DNA from: Amycolatopsis sp. NBC_01488
GTDB taxonomy: Bacteria; Actinomycetota; Actinomycetes; Mycobacteriales; Pseudonocardiaceae
Reading direction: 5' to 3'
NCBI RefSeq assembly: GCF_036227105.1
Contig: NZ_CP109434.1
Span: 4,869,001-4,933,000 of the forward strand
DNA: 64,000 nucleotides
Shown: piece after piece, positions 10,754 through 23,789 of the stretch
How positions within the stretch are numbered: position 1 is the stretch's first letter
Layout: each line of letters opens with the position of its first letter
Notes under the pieces: model-generated
The model's input: only the letters and a program-made list of their open reading frames with translations
Told to the model about the DNA's origin: nothing
Database searches by the model: none
Program-made: the position numbers and the translations under genes

Positions 10754-11587
10754 TCAGAAGTCGAAGCCGCCCCCGTCGAAGCCCCCACCGTCGAACCCAC
10801 CACCGTCGAAGCCGCCCCCGCCCCAGTCACCGCCGCCCATGTCGCCTCCGCCGTCACCGCCGCCGAAGTCGCCTCCGCCGTCGCCACCGAAGTCACCGCC
10901 GTCGCCACCCAGGTCACCGGACTCGAGTGCGTCCTGCTGGCCCGCGTCGTAGCCCGATTCCCAGGCCGACGCGCCGGCGATGCCGCTCATGCCGGAGAAC
11001 ATCGCGCTGAACAGGACCATCGACCCGAGGCCCCAGGCGCCGGCGACGAGCGCGGGCTTCCACCACGGCTCGCTGTACCAGCCCTGCGGTACCGGCCGCC
11101 CGGCCACGCGGCCGCCGGGGTAGTAGTACGGCGTGTCCTGGCCGGCGTCGGGCGACGCGGCGTAGCGCTGGCCTTCGACGTCCACCTCGCGGTGCTCGGT
11201 GACCTTGCCGGCGCGCTCGCGCTCGGCCTCCTCCGGCAGCTGGGGGCCGGGGTCCATGCCCATCGCGGTGCGCGCGGCGCGGACGTAGTAGAGGCCCTCG
11301 ATGGCGGTCTCCTTGACCAGCCGGGCCTGCTCGATCGTGCGGGCCTGCTCCATCTGCGAGCCGGCCGCGTTGTAGCGCTCGGCGGCGTCCGCCATCGCCT
11401 GCTGCGACGCGGTGTCGTTGCCGCTGATGTTGAGGACCTGACCGCCGAGCCGTTCGACGAGGCGCCGGGCGTCGGCCTTGGCGTCGTCGAGCTCCCGCTG
11501 CCGGGCCGCGGCGCGCTGCCGCGAGAAATAGAGGCCGCCACCGACGATCACGACGACGAGCACGATCAGGAAGATCGCGGTGCCCAT
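10754..11587 (-). CDS. Membrane-anchored protein with Gly/Asp-rich tail (DUF1542-like)
   Basis: 277 residues of unknown function. ATG 11587 opens directly with a transmembrane helix (MGTAIFLIVLVVVIVGGGLYF). A charged helical region follows (about residues 22-110), the part that resembles DUF1542. A proline-rich linker leads to a weaker hydrophobic stretch (ALVAGAWGLGSMVLFSAMF). The last about 55 residues are low-complexity Gly/Asp/Phe, ending in four short GGGFD-type repeats. Such tails occur in bacterial secreted or membrane proteins with TPM-like neighbours, but no catalytic domain is visible here. Confidence 0.7.
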   Translation of the reverse strand: MGTAIFLIVLVVVIVGGGLYFSRQRAAARQRELDDAKADARRLVERLGGQVLNISGNDTASQQAMADAAERYNAAGSQMEQARTIEQARLVKETAIEGLYYVRAARTAMGMDPGPQLPEEAERERAGKVTEHREVDVEGQRYAASPDAGQDTPYYYPGGRVAGRPVPQGWYSEPWWKPALVAGAWGLGSMVLFSAMFSGMSGIAGASAWESGYDAGQQDALESGDLGGDGGDFGGDGGGDFGGGDGGGDMGGGDWGGGGFDGGGFDGGGFDGGGFDF

Positions 11588-11710
11588 GGACCACTCCCAG
11601 AAGCTCGGTGCCCGGTGACCGGAAGTCACCTTTGATTCGGACAACGCGGACGTTACGCGGAGGGTTCCCGGGACGTGATCCGGCACACCGCGCGGGCTGG
11701 CCGAGGAAAC

Positions 11711-11724
11711 TAGAACACGTTATA
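11711..11724. promoter_or_regulatory. KstR-like operator
   Basis: TAGAACACGTTATA matches the KstR consensus TnnAACnnGTTnnA at every fixed position. It ends 8 nt before the ATG of the F420-dependent oxidoreductase gene and replaces any Shine-Dalgarno, suggesting a leaderless transcript with the operator over the promoter. In mycobacteria and Rhodococcus, KstR represses cholesterol-catabolism genes. Control by KstR is inference from this one site. Confidence 0.65.
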
Positions 11725-11732
11725 GTTCCGAC

Positions 11733-12608
11733 ATGAAGTTCACCCTGTCGATCGCGATGAACCCCCTCGATCAGCTGGGCGAGCTCGCCCGGGCCGCCGA
11801 AGAGGCCGGCTTCGCCTCCATCGCCCTGCCGGACTCGCTCTTCTACGCCGAAACGGTGGACACGGACTACCCGTACACCCCCGACGGCAGCCGGTTCTGG
11901 ACCGCGGACACCCCCTGGGTGGACCCGCTCGTCGCGACCGCGTCGATGGGCGCGGTCACCAGCCGGATCCACTTCTACACCTCGGTGCTCAAGCTCGGCT
12001 CGCGCAACCCGGTGCTGCTCGCGCGCCAGGTCGGCTCGGCGTCGGTGCTCACCGGCGGCCGGTTCGGCCTCGGGCTCGGCGTCGGCTGGCTGCCGCAGGA
12101 GTTCGAGTACTGCGGCGTCCCGTTCGAGCGGCGCGGCAAGCGCGTCGACGAGGCCATCGACGTCCTCCGGCTGATCCTCGACGGCGGGATGGTCGAGTAC
12201 CACGGCGAGTTCTACGACTTCGACAAGATCCAGATGAGCCCGGCACCGCCGTCGCGCGTGCCGTTCTACATCGGTGGGCACACCGAAGTCGCGCTGAAGC
12301 GCGCGGCCCGGGTCGCCGACGGCTGGTCGTCGGCGATGATGAAGCTCGAGGAGCTGCGCGACACGATCGCCCGGCTCAGGGAGCTGCTGGCCGAGCGCGG
12401 CCGCGCCGACGACCCGTTCGAGTACCAGGCCGTCTGCATCGACAAGTTCGGTCTCGACGGCTACCGCGAGCAGGCCGAGGCAGGCGTCACCGACATCATC
12501 ACCATGCCGTGGGTGTTCGACGGCGTCGGGTTCGACGCGCCGGTCGAGCCGAAGCTCGAAGCGATCCGCAAGTTCGGCGCCGAGATCATCGCGAAGTTCG
12601 AGGAGTGA
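11733..12608 (+). CDS. LLM-class F420-dependent oxidoreductase
   Basis: Luciferase-like monooxygenase-fold oxidoreductase (291 residues) expected to use coenzyme F420. The TIM-barrel family pattern is clear: MKFTLSIAMNPLDQLGELAR at the N-terminus, LLARQVGSASVLTGGRFGLGLGVGW in the middle, then PFYIGGHTEVALKRAARVADGW. It resembles the TIGR03619-type subgroup. The NTF2-like gene starts 5 nt downstream, so the two form an operon. The KstR-like box at the promoter and the presence of an F420 oxidoreductase (Rv3520c) in the mycobacterial KstR regulon suggest a role in steroid breakdown. The substrate is not known. Confidence 0.88.
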   Translation: MKFTLSIAMNPLDQLGELARAAEEAGFASIALPDSLFYAETVDTDYPYTPDGSRFWTADTPWVDPLVATASMGAVTSRIHFYTSVLKLGSRNPVLLARQVGSASVLTGGRFGLGLGVGWLPQEFEYCGVPFERRGKRVDEAIDVLRLILDGGMVEYHGEFYDFDKIQMSPAPPSRVPFYIGGHTEVALKRAARVADGWSSAMMKLEELRDTIARLRELLAERGRADDPFEYQAVCIDKFGLDGYREQAEAGVTDIITMPWVFDGVGFDAPVEPKLEAIRKFGAEIIAKFEE

Positions 12609-12613
12609 CTCCC

Positions 12614-13063
12614 ATGGGCGTGCAGGTCAGCTGGGACACCGCGGCGGAGCAGCCGCCCGCGCGGCGCGCGGCGTTCGCGTCGATGACCGCGGTGACGGCG
12701 GGGGACAAACAGGCGTGGCTGGACCTGTTCGCGCCGGACGGCGTCGTCGAGGACCCGGTCGGGCCGTCGTTCTTCGACGAGGAGGGCAAGGGGCACCACG
12801 GCCGCGAGGGGATCAGCGCGTTCTGGGACAAGACGATCGCGAACGTGGAGCGCTTCGAGTTCACGATCCGCGACTCGCACGCGGCGGGGGACGAGTGCGC
12901 CAACGTCGGCACGATCACGACGTACCTGCCGGGCGGCTACCGCGTCGACACCGACGGGGTGTTCGTCTACCGCGTCGGCGAGGACGGGCTGATCACGTCG
13001 ATGCGGGCGTTCTGGGAGACCGAGCGCGCGATGGCGACGGCCCGGCAGGTGACCGCGGAGTAG
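12614..13063 (+). CDS. NTF2-like / SnoaL-type protein (ketosteroid-isomerase fold)
   Basis: 149-residue single-domain protein of the NTF2/ketosteroid isomerase superfamily, starting at ATG 12614. Typical elements: an N-terminal helix (AFASMTAVTAGDKQAWLDLF), APDGVVEDPVGPS, then curved-sheet strands ending in DGLITSMRAFWE. Family members are small isomerases, hydratases or cyclases. As partner of an F420-dependent oxidoreductase under a KstR-like box it may act on a steroid intermediate. Whether the catalytic Asp/Tyr pair of true ketosteroid isomerase is present cannot be decided by eye. Confidence 0.82.
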   Translation: MGVQVSWDTAAEQPPARRAAFASMTAVTAGDKQAWLDLFAPDGVVEDPVGPSFFDEEGKGHHGREGISAFWDKTIANVERFEFTIRDSHAAGDECANVGTITTYLPGGYRVDTDGVFVYRVGEDGLITSMRAFWETERAMATARQVTAE

Positions 13064-13182
13064 CGTCCCGGCCAGCGGAAACCCAAATTCATATCTGATA
13101 CATGATCTCTTGACTCCCGGTTAGGCAGGACTCTTTACTAACGGGTGCAGACCTCCGACGTCTTCATCCACCGGGAGTGCGT

Positions 13183-14751
13183 ATGTCCTTTCTCCGGCGA
13201 ATCGCGGGCGCGGGCGCCGCGCTCGCGATCGCGGCCAGCGGTCTCGTCCTGTCCCAGTCCCCGGCGCTCGCCCTCGAGAACGGGCTCCTGCGCACGCCGC
13301 CGATGGGGTTCAACAACTGGAACTCCACGCAGTGCAAGGCGGACTTCAACGAGACGATGATCAGAGGTATCGCCGACCTGTTCGTCAGCAAGGGGCTCAA
13401 GGACGTCGGCTACACCTACGTCAACATCGACGACTGCTGGGCGCTGCCGGATCGGAACGCGAAGGGCGACCTCGTCCCCGACCCGGCGCGCTTCCCGCAC
13501 GGCATCAAGGCGCTGGCCGACTACGTGCACGGGCAGGGCCTGAAGTTCGGCATCTACACCAGTGCGGGCACCCACACGTGCAACAAGGCCGGCTTCCCCG
13601 GCGCGCTCGGCCACGAGCAGCAGGACGCGAACCTCTTCGCCTCCTGGGGCGTCGACTACCTGAAGTACGACAACTGCAACAACCAGGGCGTCGACGCGCA
13701 GCAGCGCTACAAGGCGATGCGGGACGCGCTCGCGAAGTCCGGTCGCGCCATCGCGTACTCCATCTGCGAGTGGGGCCAGAACCAGCCGTGGACGTGGGCC
13801 GCGCCGGTCGGGAACCTGTGGCGCACCACCGGTGACATCTCCGACAAGTGGTCGAGCATGATCTCGAAGGCCCAGGCGAACCGCGGCCTGGCGCAGTACG
13901 CCGGGCCCGGGCACTGGAACGACCCGGACATGCTGGAAGTCGGCAACGGCGGCATGACCGCGGCGGAGTACCGCACGCACTTCAGCCTGTGGGCGATGAT
14001 GGCGGCGCCGCTGCTCATCGGCAGCGACCTGCGGAAGGTGTCCGACGACAGCTTCTCGATCCTGAAGAACACCGACGTCATCGCGCTCGACCAGGACTCG
14101 CTCGGCAAGCAGGCGACGGTGCTCAGCGCGACCGGCGGCCTGGTCGTCTACAGCAAGGTCCTGGCCAACGGCGACCGCGCGGTGGCGCTGTCCAACGAGA
14201 CGTCGGCCACGGCGACGATCAGCACCTCGGCCTCGGCGACCGGGATCGGCAGCGCGTCGTCATATTCGCTGAAAGACTTGTGGAGCAAGGCTGTCCGCAC
14301 GACTTCGGGGTCGATCAGCGCCTCGGTGCCCGCGCACGCGACGGTACTGTACCGGGTTTCTCGCGCCGGCGGTTCCACTCGTTACGAAGCCGAATCGGCC
14401 ACCCTGTCGGTGGGCGGCACGGTGGACTCGAACCACGCGGGCTTCTCGGGGACCGGCTTCGCGAACGGCGCCAACGCGGTGGGCAGCTACGTCGAGTGGC
14501 AGGTGACGGGGCCGGCGTCGGCGCTGACGTTCGGCTACGCGAACGGCACGGCGGCGGCGCGCCCGGTGGACATCACGGTCGACGGCACGGTGGTGGCGAC
14601 GGCCGTACCGTTTCCGGCGACCGGCGCGTGGACGACGTGGAGCACGGTGACACGTCCGGTGGCCTTGGGTGCGGGTCCGCACACGGTCCGCCTGACCGCG
14701 ACGGCCGCGGACGGCCCGGCGAACCTCGACTACCTGGATTTGGCGTCGTAG
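13183..14751 (+). CDS. Secreted alpha-galactosidase (GH27) with CBM6/35-type module
   Basis: Extracellular hydrolase removing terminal alpha-galactose from plant oligosaccharides or galactomannan; 522 residues. A signal peptide (about residues 1-29, RRIAGAGAALAIAASGLVL, ending SPALA) precedes the GH27 domain starting TPPMGFNNWNS. The nucleophile Asp lies in DYLKYDNCNN and the acid/base Asp in RTTGDISDKW. A beta-sandwich follows the barrel, then from about residue 395 a CBM6/35-like module (RYEAESATL to NLDYLDL). ATG 13183 follows a GGGAG site. The upstream region is AT-rich with a candidate TTGACT -35 at 13110. Its last 22 bp overlap the convergent HxlR gene. Confidence 0.93.
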   Translation: MSFLRRIAGAGAALAIAASGLVLSQSPALALENGLLRTPPMGFNNWNSTQCKADFNETMIRGIADLFVSKGLKDVGYTYVNIDDCWALPDRNAKGDLVPDPARFPHGIKALADYVHGQGLKFGIYTSAGTHTCNKAGFPGALGHEQQDANLFASWGVDYLKYDNCNNQGVDAQQRYKAMRDALAKSGRAIAYSICEWGQNQPWTWAAPVGNLWRTTGDISDKWSSMISKAQANRGLAQYAGPGHWNDPDMLEVGNGGMTAAEYRTHFSLWAMMAAPLLIGSDLRKVSDDSFSILKNTDVIALDQDSLGKQATVLSATGGLVVYSKVLANGDRAVALSNETSATATISTSASATGIGSASSYSLKDLWSKAVRTTSGSISASVPAHATVLYRVSRAGGSTRYEAESATLSVGGTVDSNHAGFSGTGFANGANAVGSYVEWQVTGPASALTFGYANGTAAARPVDITVDGTVVATAVPFPATGAWTTWSTVTRPVALGAGPHTVRLTATAADGPANLDYLDLAS

Positions 14752-15089
14752 GCCTGGCGCGCCTGCTCGACCTTGCCGAGGTTGGGTGACCATTCGGCGA
14801 GGCTGGCGAACAGCGGCCCGAGGCTGCGGCCCAGCTCGCTGATCTCGTACTCGACGCGCGGCGGCACCTCGGCGTGGTAGGTCCGGACGACGAGGCCGTC
14901 GCGCTCGAGCTGCCGCAGCCGCTGGGTGAGCACCTTCGGGGTGATCGTGGCGATGCTGCGCTGCAGCTCGACGAACCGCTGGCGCCCGTATTCGTTGAGC
15001 GCCCACAGGATCGGCGTCGTCCACCGGCTGAAGACGATGTCGACGACCGGGGCGATCGGGCAGGCGAGCTCGGGTGTGGTTCCGGTCAC
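14730..15089 (-). CDS. HxlR-family transcriptional regulator
   Basis: 119-residue winged-helix regulator of the HxlR/MarR-like family. Family signature: CPIAPVVDIVFSRWTTPILW at the N-terminus, then RFVELQRSIATITPKVLTQRLRQLERDGLVVR as recognition helix and wing start, and VEYEISELGRSL. It is divergent from the NmrA-like gene across a 67-bp gap and probably controls that gene, the usual arrangement for HxlR proteins that sense quinones or electrophiles. Confidence 0.93.
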   Translation of the reverse strand: MTGTTPELACPIAPVVDIVFSRWTTPILWALNEYGRQRFVELQRSIATITPKVLTQRLRQLERDGLVVRTYHAEVPPRVEYEISELGRSLGPLFASLAEWSPNLGKVEQARQAYDAKSR

Positions 15090-15156
15090 TTTCGGGCCCT
15101 CCAGTCATTACTTTCCTCTAGGTACCTACTATACGTCGGAATGTAGCGTCGTTCCC

Positions 15157-15936
15157 ATGATTGTTGTGACAGGAGCGACGGGAAACGTCGGACGGCCATT
15201 GGTGGAAGCGCTGGCGGCGGCGGGTGAAGAAGTGACGGCGGTGTCCCGCCGGGGGCCGTATCGAGGTGACTTGTCGGACGCGGCATCGTTGCGTCCGGCG
15301 TTCTCCGGAGCGTCGGCAGTGTTCCTGCTGCTGCCGCCGGGCTTCCGGGGTCCGCTGGAACCGGTGCTGGACCAGATCGCCGGGGCGCGGGTCGTGTTGT
15401 TGTCGTCGCAGGGCGTCGGAACGGGCCGTCATCCCTCGGTGTTCGAGGACGCGGTGCGGAAGTCGGGTCGGGAGTGGACGATCCTGCGGCCGGGCGGATT
15501 CGCGTCGAACGCGTTGCAGTGGGCGGAAAGCGTGCGTTCGTCGCGGACGCTGTCCGCGCCGTTCGGGGACGTCGGGTTGCCGCTGGTCGACCCGTCGGAC
15601 ATCGCCGCGGTGGCGGCGGCGGCGCTCGTGAACGCCTCGCACGCGGGCCGAACGTACGAACTGACGGGCCCGGCGCTGGTGACACCCCGCGACCAGGCGG
15701 CGGCGATCGGAGAAGCGCTGGGGGAGCCGGTGCGGTTCCTCTCGCAGACGCGGTCGGAAGCGTTCTCGGTCATGTCGGGCTTCATGCCCGCCGAGGTGGC
15801 GGAGGCAACGCTGGACATCCTGGGGACGCCGTTCCCGGCGGAGCAGCGGGTGAGCCCGGACGTATCGCGGGTGCTGGGTCGCCCACCGCGTCCGTTCTCG
15901 GAGTGGGCGGCCCGCACCGCGGTGGCGTTCAAGTGA
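15157..15936 (+). CDS. NmrA/SDR-like NAD(P)-binding protein
   Basis: 259-residue atypical short-chain dehydrogenase of the NmrA/QorB type. The N-terminal dinucleotide-binding motif is GATGNVGRPLVEAL. Later segments include VVLLSSQGVG, WTILRPGGFASNALQWAE and PLVDPSDIAAVAAAAL. The catalytic YxxxK of classical SDRs is absent, so this is either a quinone oxidoreductase of the QorB type or a redox sensor. It is divergent from an HxlR gene, as seen for the qorB-type pairs in other bacteria. ATG 15157 starts it; the stop overlaps the following GTG. Confidence 0.85.
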   Translation: MIVVTGATGNVGRPLVEALAAAGEEVTAVSRRGPYRGDLSDAASLRPAFSGASAVFLLLPPGFRGPLEPVLDQIAGARVVLLSSQGVGTGRHPSVFEDAVRKSGREWTILRPGGFASNALQWAESVRSSRTLSAPFGDVGLPLVDPSDIAAVAAAALVNASHAGRTYELTGPALVTPRDQAAAIGEALGEPVRFLSQTRSEAFSVMSGFMPAEVAEATLDILGTPFPAEQRVSPDVSRVLGRPPRPFSEWAARTAVAFK

Positions 15937-16709
15937 GTCCTTTGTCCTATGTGGACGTCGGCGCGGGCGCACCGGTAGTGTTCCTGCACGGCAACCCGAC
16001 ATCGTCGCACTTGTGGCGCACCGTGATTCCTGCGGTGCCGGGCCGCCGGCTGGCCCCGGACCTGATCGGCATGGGCGCCTCGCCGCGGCCGGCCATCGAG
16101 TATTCGTTCGCCGACCACGCGCGGTACCTGGAGGCGTGGTTCGACGCTCTGTCCTTGGACGACGTGGTCCTGGTGGGCCACGACTGGGGCGGAGCGTTGG
16201 CGGCCGACTGGGCATCGCGGCACCCGTCCCGGGTCCGCGGCTTGGTGTTCACGGAGGCGGTCCTGAAGCCGATGACGTGGGAGGAGTTCCCGCCGGCGGG
16301 AGCGGCGGTGTTCCGCGCGCTCAAGGAGCCGGGCGTCACCGACCTCCCGGAGTTCATGCTGCCTCGGGAGTACGCGGAGACGTACCCGACCGCGGAGTCG
16401 CGGATCCCGTTGCTGCGCTGGGCCAAGTCCCTCCCGCTGGGCGGCGCACCGCCGGAGGTGGTGGCCCGGATCAAGGCATTCGACGACTGGCTGGCATCCA
16501 CGCCTTCGATTCCGAAACTGTTGATCACGTTCGACCCGGGTCCGGACACGATGCTGACGCCACCGACGATCGAGTGGATGACGTCGAACTTCGCATCGCT
16601 GGAGGTGATCCACCACCCGGTAACGGCGGGCCACCACACGCCGGAGGACCAACCGGCGCTGATCGCGTCGACGCTGACGTCCTGGCTCGCTCAGGCCGTC
16701 AGCGCTTGA
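15933..16709 (+). CDS. Haloalkane dehalogenase-like alpha/beta hydrolase
   Basis: 258-residue alpha/beta hydrolase strongly resembling DhaA/LinB-type haloalkane dehalogenases, which hydrolyse carbon-halogen bonds. The complete catalytic set is in place: halide-binding Asn21 (HGNPTSSHLWR) and Trp85, nucleophile Asp84 (VGHDWGGALA), acid Glu108 (VFTEAVLKP, the DhaA-type position) and His234 or 235 (TAGHHTPEDQP). It is about 35 residues shorter than DhaA, mostly in the cap. GTG 15933 overlaps the NmrA gene stop as GTGA, so both are made together under the HxlR regulator. The 3' end overlaps the convergent pentapeptide-repeat gene by 11 bp. Confidence 0.84.
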   Translation: MSPLSYVDVGAGAPVVFLHGNPTSSHLWRTVIPAVPGRRLAPDLIGMGASPRPAIEYSFADHARYLEAWFDALSLDDVVLVGHDWGGALAADWASRHPSRVRGLVFTEAVLKPMTWEEFPPAGAAVFRALKEPGVTDLPEFMLPREYAETYPTAESRIPLLRWAKSLPLGGAPPEVVARIKAFDDWLASTPSIPKLLITFDPGPDTMLTPPTIEWMTSNFASLEVIHHPVTAGHHTPEDQPALIASTLTSWLAQAVSA

Positions 16710-18702
16710 CGCGGGCGCGGATCGCCAGCGCGGTCAGAGCGAGTAAGAGCGGGCCGAGGAACCGCGCGACCATGACCGTCCAGGTGCCTGTCGTCGTGAG
16801 CTTCTGCCCGGCGTCCCGGAACACGACGGCACCGAGCGCGATGCGCGTGGCGTCGCCGGCGCGACGCCACGTCCATCGTTGCCCGGCTGGCGGGAGCTGA
16901 GCGGGAAGATCCACCGTGGTCGTCACCGTCTGGGACGACGTCGTGGTCGTCGTCGATTGGGAGGCGGGGCCGGGGCTGGGCAACCCGAAGCCGATCAGCA
17001 GGCTGGTGACCACGGCGACGAGGAGCAGGAGCGCCGCCGTGGCTCTCGAAGCGCGCTGACCGTATCCGGAGATCAGCCAGTAGGCCCAGAGGATGATCTT
17101 CTCCACGCGCGAGGTGGCGTCGGCGCGACGCCGTGCTTCTTGCTCGCCGTAGTAGAAGTCGCCCGCGCCGGCTTCGTTCTTCCCGTCCTCCAGCGCTTTC
17201 CGGAGCGATCGGTAGACCGCGGCCAGGCGTTCGGCGCCCACGTCCTCGGCCCGGCCGCCCTGGGGCTCCCACGGAGTGGCGCTCAGCCACCCTTCGCGTG
17301 GCCGGAGACCAGCGCGCCAGAGGTGCTCCTCGAAGAGGACCTGCCGCGAGGTGCGCCACCTGCCCCGGGGCGGCTTGTGGAACAGGCTGACGCCTTCGAT
17401 GCGGAGCTTGTCGAGATGGTGTGCCCCGGCGAAGCGGCACCACCGGACGTCGACGTCCGTGAGGGCCAGTTCGCTGACATCCGTGCTGCGCAGCGACATG
17501 AGGACCGGCCGGTGGTCGGCGGACTCGCGGTCGTCGCCCGAGGAGAAGCGGGCGGCCGACGTGGACAGCGAAGAGGCGGAACCGAAGAACGCTTCCGCGA
17601 GGTCCACCCGGCCGTGCCGGACGCGGAGTTCGGCTCCGCCGGTGAACCTCGCACCGCCACAGGACAGTTGCGTGGTCTCCGCTTCGATGACCACCGGGTT
17701 CTTGAAGGACGCTCGGGTGAGGAGGATCGAATCGGCGACCAGCGGGCCCAGCCGCTGGAGCTCATCGAACTTCGCGCGGCTGAAGTCGAGGTGGTCGAAC
17801 GTGGAGCCTTCAGCGTCGAACCCTTTGGCAAAGGTGGTCTCGTGGAAGCGCGCGGTCGCGAAGCGTGAATCGGAGAAGAAGGCGTCGCGGGCGAACGTGG
17901 CGCCGGCGAAGTCGGCACGAGCGGCGAAAGCGGTGCGCGTCAGGTAGGCGTCACCGTCGAAGATCGCGCCGGAGAAGTCGCTGCCGTTCCTGAACGTTGT
18001 CCGGTCGAAGTGCACGTCTTTGGCGAAGTGTGTTGGATCGCCCATGACTTCGCGATCACGGGTGGACGTCCGCGAGAAGTAGGCGCCGTTCGTGAACGTG
18101 ACCTCGGTGAAATACGCGTCGTCCTCGAAGGCTGTGCCGGTGAAGTAAACGTCTCCCGCGAATTTGGTGCGACTGAAGTAGACCTTCTTCATGAAGGTCG
18201 TGTCGGTGCAGTAGACGTTCCCGGTGAATCCCGGTGGGTTGTCGCCGATTTCGGAGAAGTACACGTCGCCCAGGAACGTGGCGCCGGAAAGGTAGAGATT
18301 TCCGGTGGCCGGGCTGCCGTCGAAGTAGGTGTCGCCCGTGAAGGTCGCGCCGACGAAATAGGCGTCGTCGCCCTCCGGTCGGTCGGTGCCGGTCCACCGG
18401 ATGTGGGCGTCGCCCAGGAAGGTCGCGGCGGACAAGTTGATCTCACGAGATGGTTTCGGCGCGTCTTCGACTCGGGCGTCTTCGGCGAGATTCGTGACGA
18501 CGCGATCGAGAAGTGTCTCGGCAATGGGCGGGTCGAGCAAGTCGCGCTCGGTGACGTCCCGGCTGAGGCCATGGACGTACCGCTCGAGTTCGGCGGAGGT
18601 CAGATGGTGCAGGCAGCGATCCGTGCCCCGGACCCGGACTCTCGTGCACCTGGTACCGGCCGCGGATTCCGCGCAGGGTTCCCGCCCGCCGTTGACGACC
18701 AT
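16699..18702 (-). CDS. Pentapeptide-repeat membrane protein
   Basis: 667-residue protein of unknown function. ATG 18702 with a GGGGAG site is chosen; the ORF extends upstream only because it runs antisense through tRNA-Pro. An N-terminal Cys/His-containing segment (residues 8-35) precedes a long pentapeptide-repeat region (about 80-460). That region has an unusual aromatic bias, with repeated ATFxGDxYF-type units, and should form a right-handed quadrilateral beta-helix. The C-terminal part has a helical linker and two or three hydrophobic helices (ATAALLLLVAVVTSLLIGFG and RFLGPLLLALTALAI), so it is membrane-anchored. Similar C-termini occur in pentapeptide ion-channel-like proteins. Confidence 0.85.
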   Translation of the reverse strand: MVVNGGREPCAESAAGTRCTRVRVRGTDRCLHHLTSAELERYVHGLSRDVTERDLLDPPIAETLLDRVVTNLAEDARVEDAPKPSREINLSAATFLGDAHIRWTGTDRPEGDDAYFVGATFTGDTYFDGSPATGNLYLSGATFLGDVYFSEIGDNPPGFTGNVYCTDTTFMKKVYFSRTKFAGDVYFTGTAFEDDAYFTEVTFTNGAYFSRTSTRDREVMGDPTHFAKDVHFDRTTFRNGSDFSGAIFDGDAYLTRTAFAARADFAGATFARDAFFSDSRFATARFHETTFAKGFDAEGSTFDHLDFSRAKFDELQRLGPLVADSILLTRASFKNPVVIEAETTQLSCGGARFTGGAELRVRHGRVDLAEAFFGSASSLSTSAARFSSGDDRESADHRPVLMSLRSTDVSELALTDVDVRWCRFAGAHHLDKLRIEGVSLFHKPPRGRWRTSRQVLFEEHLWRAGLRPREGWLSATPWEPQGGRAEDVGAERLAAVYRSLRKALEDGKNEAGAGDFYYGEQEARRRADATSRVEKIILWAYWLISGYGQRASRATAALLLLVAVVTSLLIGFGLPSPGPASQSTTTTTSSQTVTTTVDLPAQLPPAGQRWTWRRAGDATRIALGAVVFRDAGQKLTTTGTWTVMVARFLGPLLLALTALAIRARVKR

Positions 18703-18805
18703 GTCCGTTGACTCCCCGTGGCACCCCGGGCCGTTGCAGCCAGCCCGCCCGGGGTGCGGCGGCCCCTCCGGACCGAAGGGGCAACGCCGTCGTCCATGGT
18801 CAAGC

Positions 18806-18882
18806 TGGTCGGGATGACAGGATTTGAACCTGCGACCCTTCGCTCCCAAAGCGAATGCGCTACCAAGCTGCGCCACATCCCG
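18806..18882 (-). tRNA. tRNA-Pro (anticodon TGG)
   Basis: Complete cloverleaf on the minus strand: 7-bp acceptor stem (18876-18882 with 18810-18816), anticodon loop TTTGGGA giving anticodon TGG, a T-arm with GGTTTGAATCC, and an encoded CCA (18806-18808). Confidence 0.97.
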
Positions 18883-18985
18883 TGACACCCCCAGGGGGGT
18901 GTGTGGTCAGCCTAGCGGGTCACGCTAAGCTGGCCCCGCACCCGGGTACCTCGGGGGCACGCGGGTGTAGCTCAATGGTAGAGCC

Positions 18986-23650
<4,665 letters not shown>

Positions 23651-23789
23651 GTGTGCCGACCCTCTCCACCACGCATGCGCCAGCCATGGTCGTCGACCCA
23701 GCGTGCCATGATTCGCCCTACACTTCGAGCCAGTCCGCCCGCTCACGCGGTAGCCGTGCGATAGCAGTCCGGAGGCAGGAGGTCCGTGC

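Noticed and set aside
18703-18888. N-terminal extension of the pentapeptide-repeat protein beginning upstream of tRNA-Pro (reads RRFKSCHPD).
   Set aside because: That stretch is antisense read-through of the tRNA gene; ATG 18702 has its own ribosome site.
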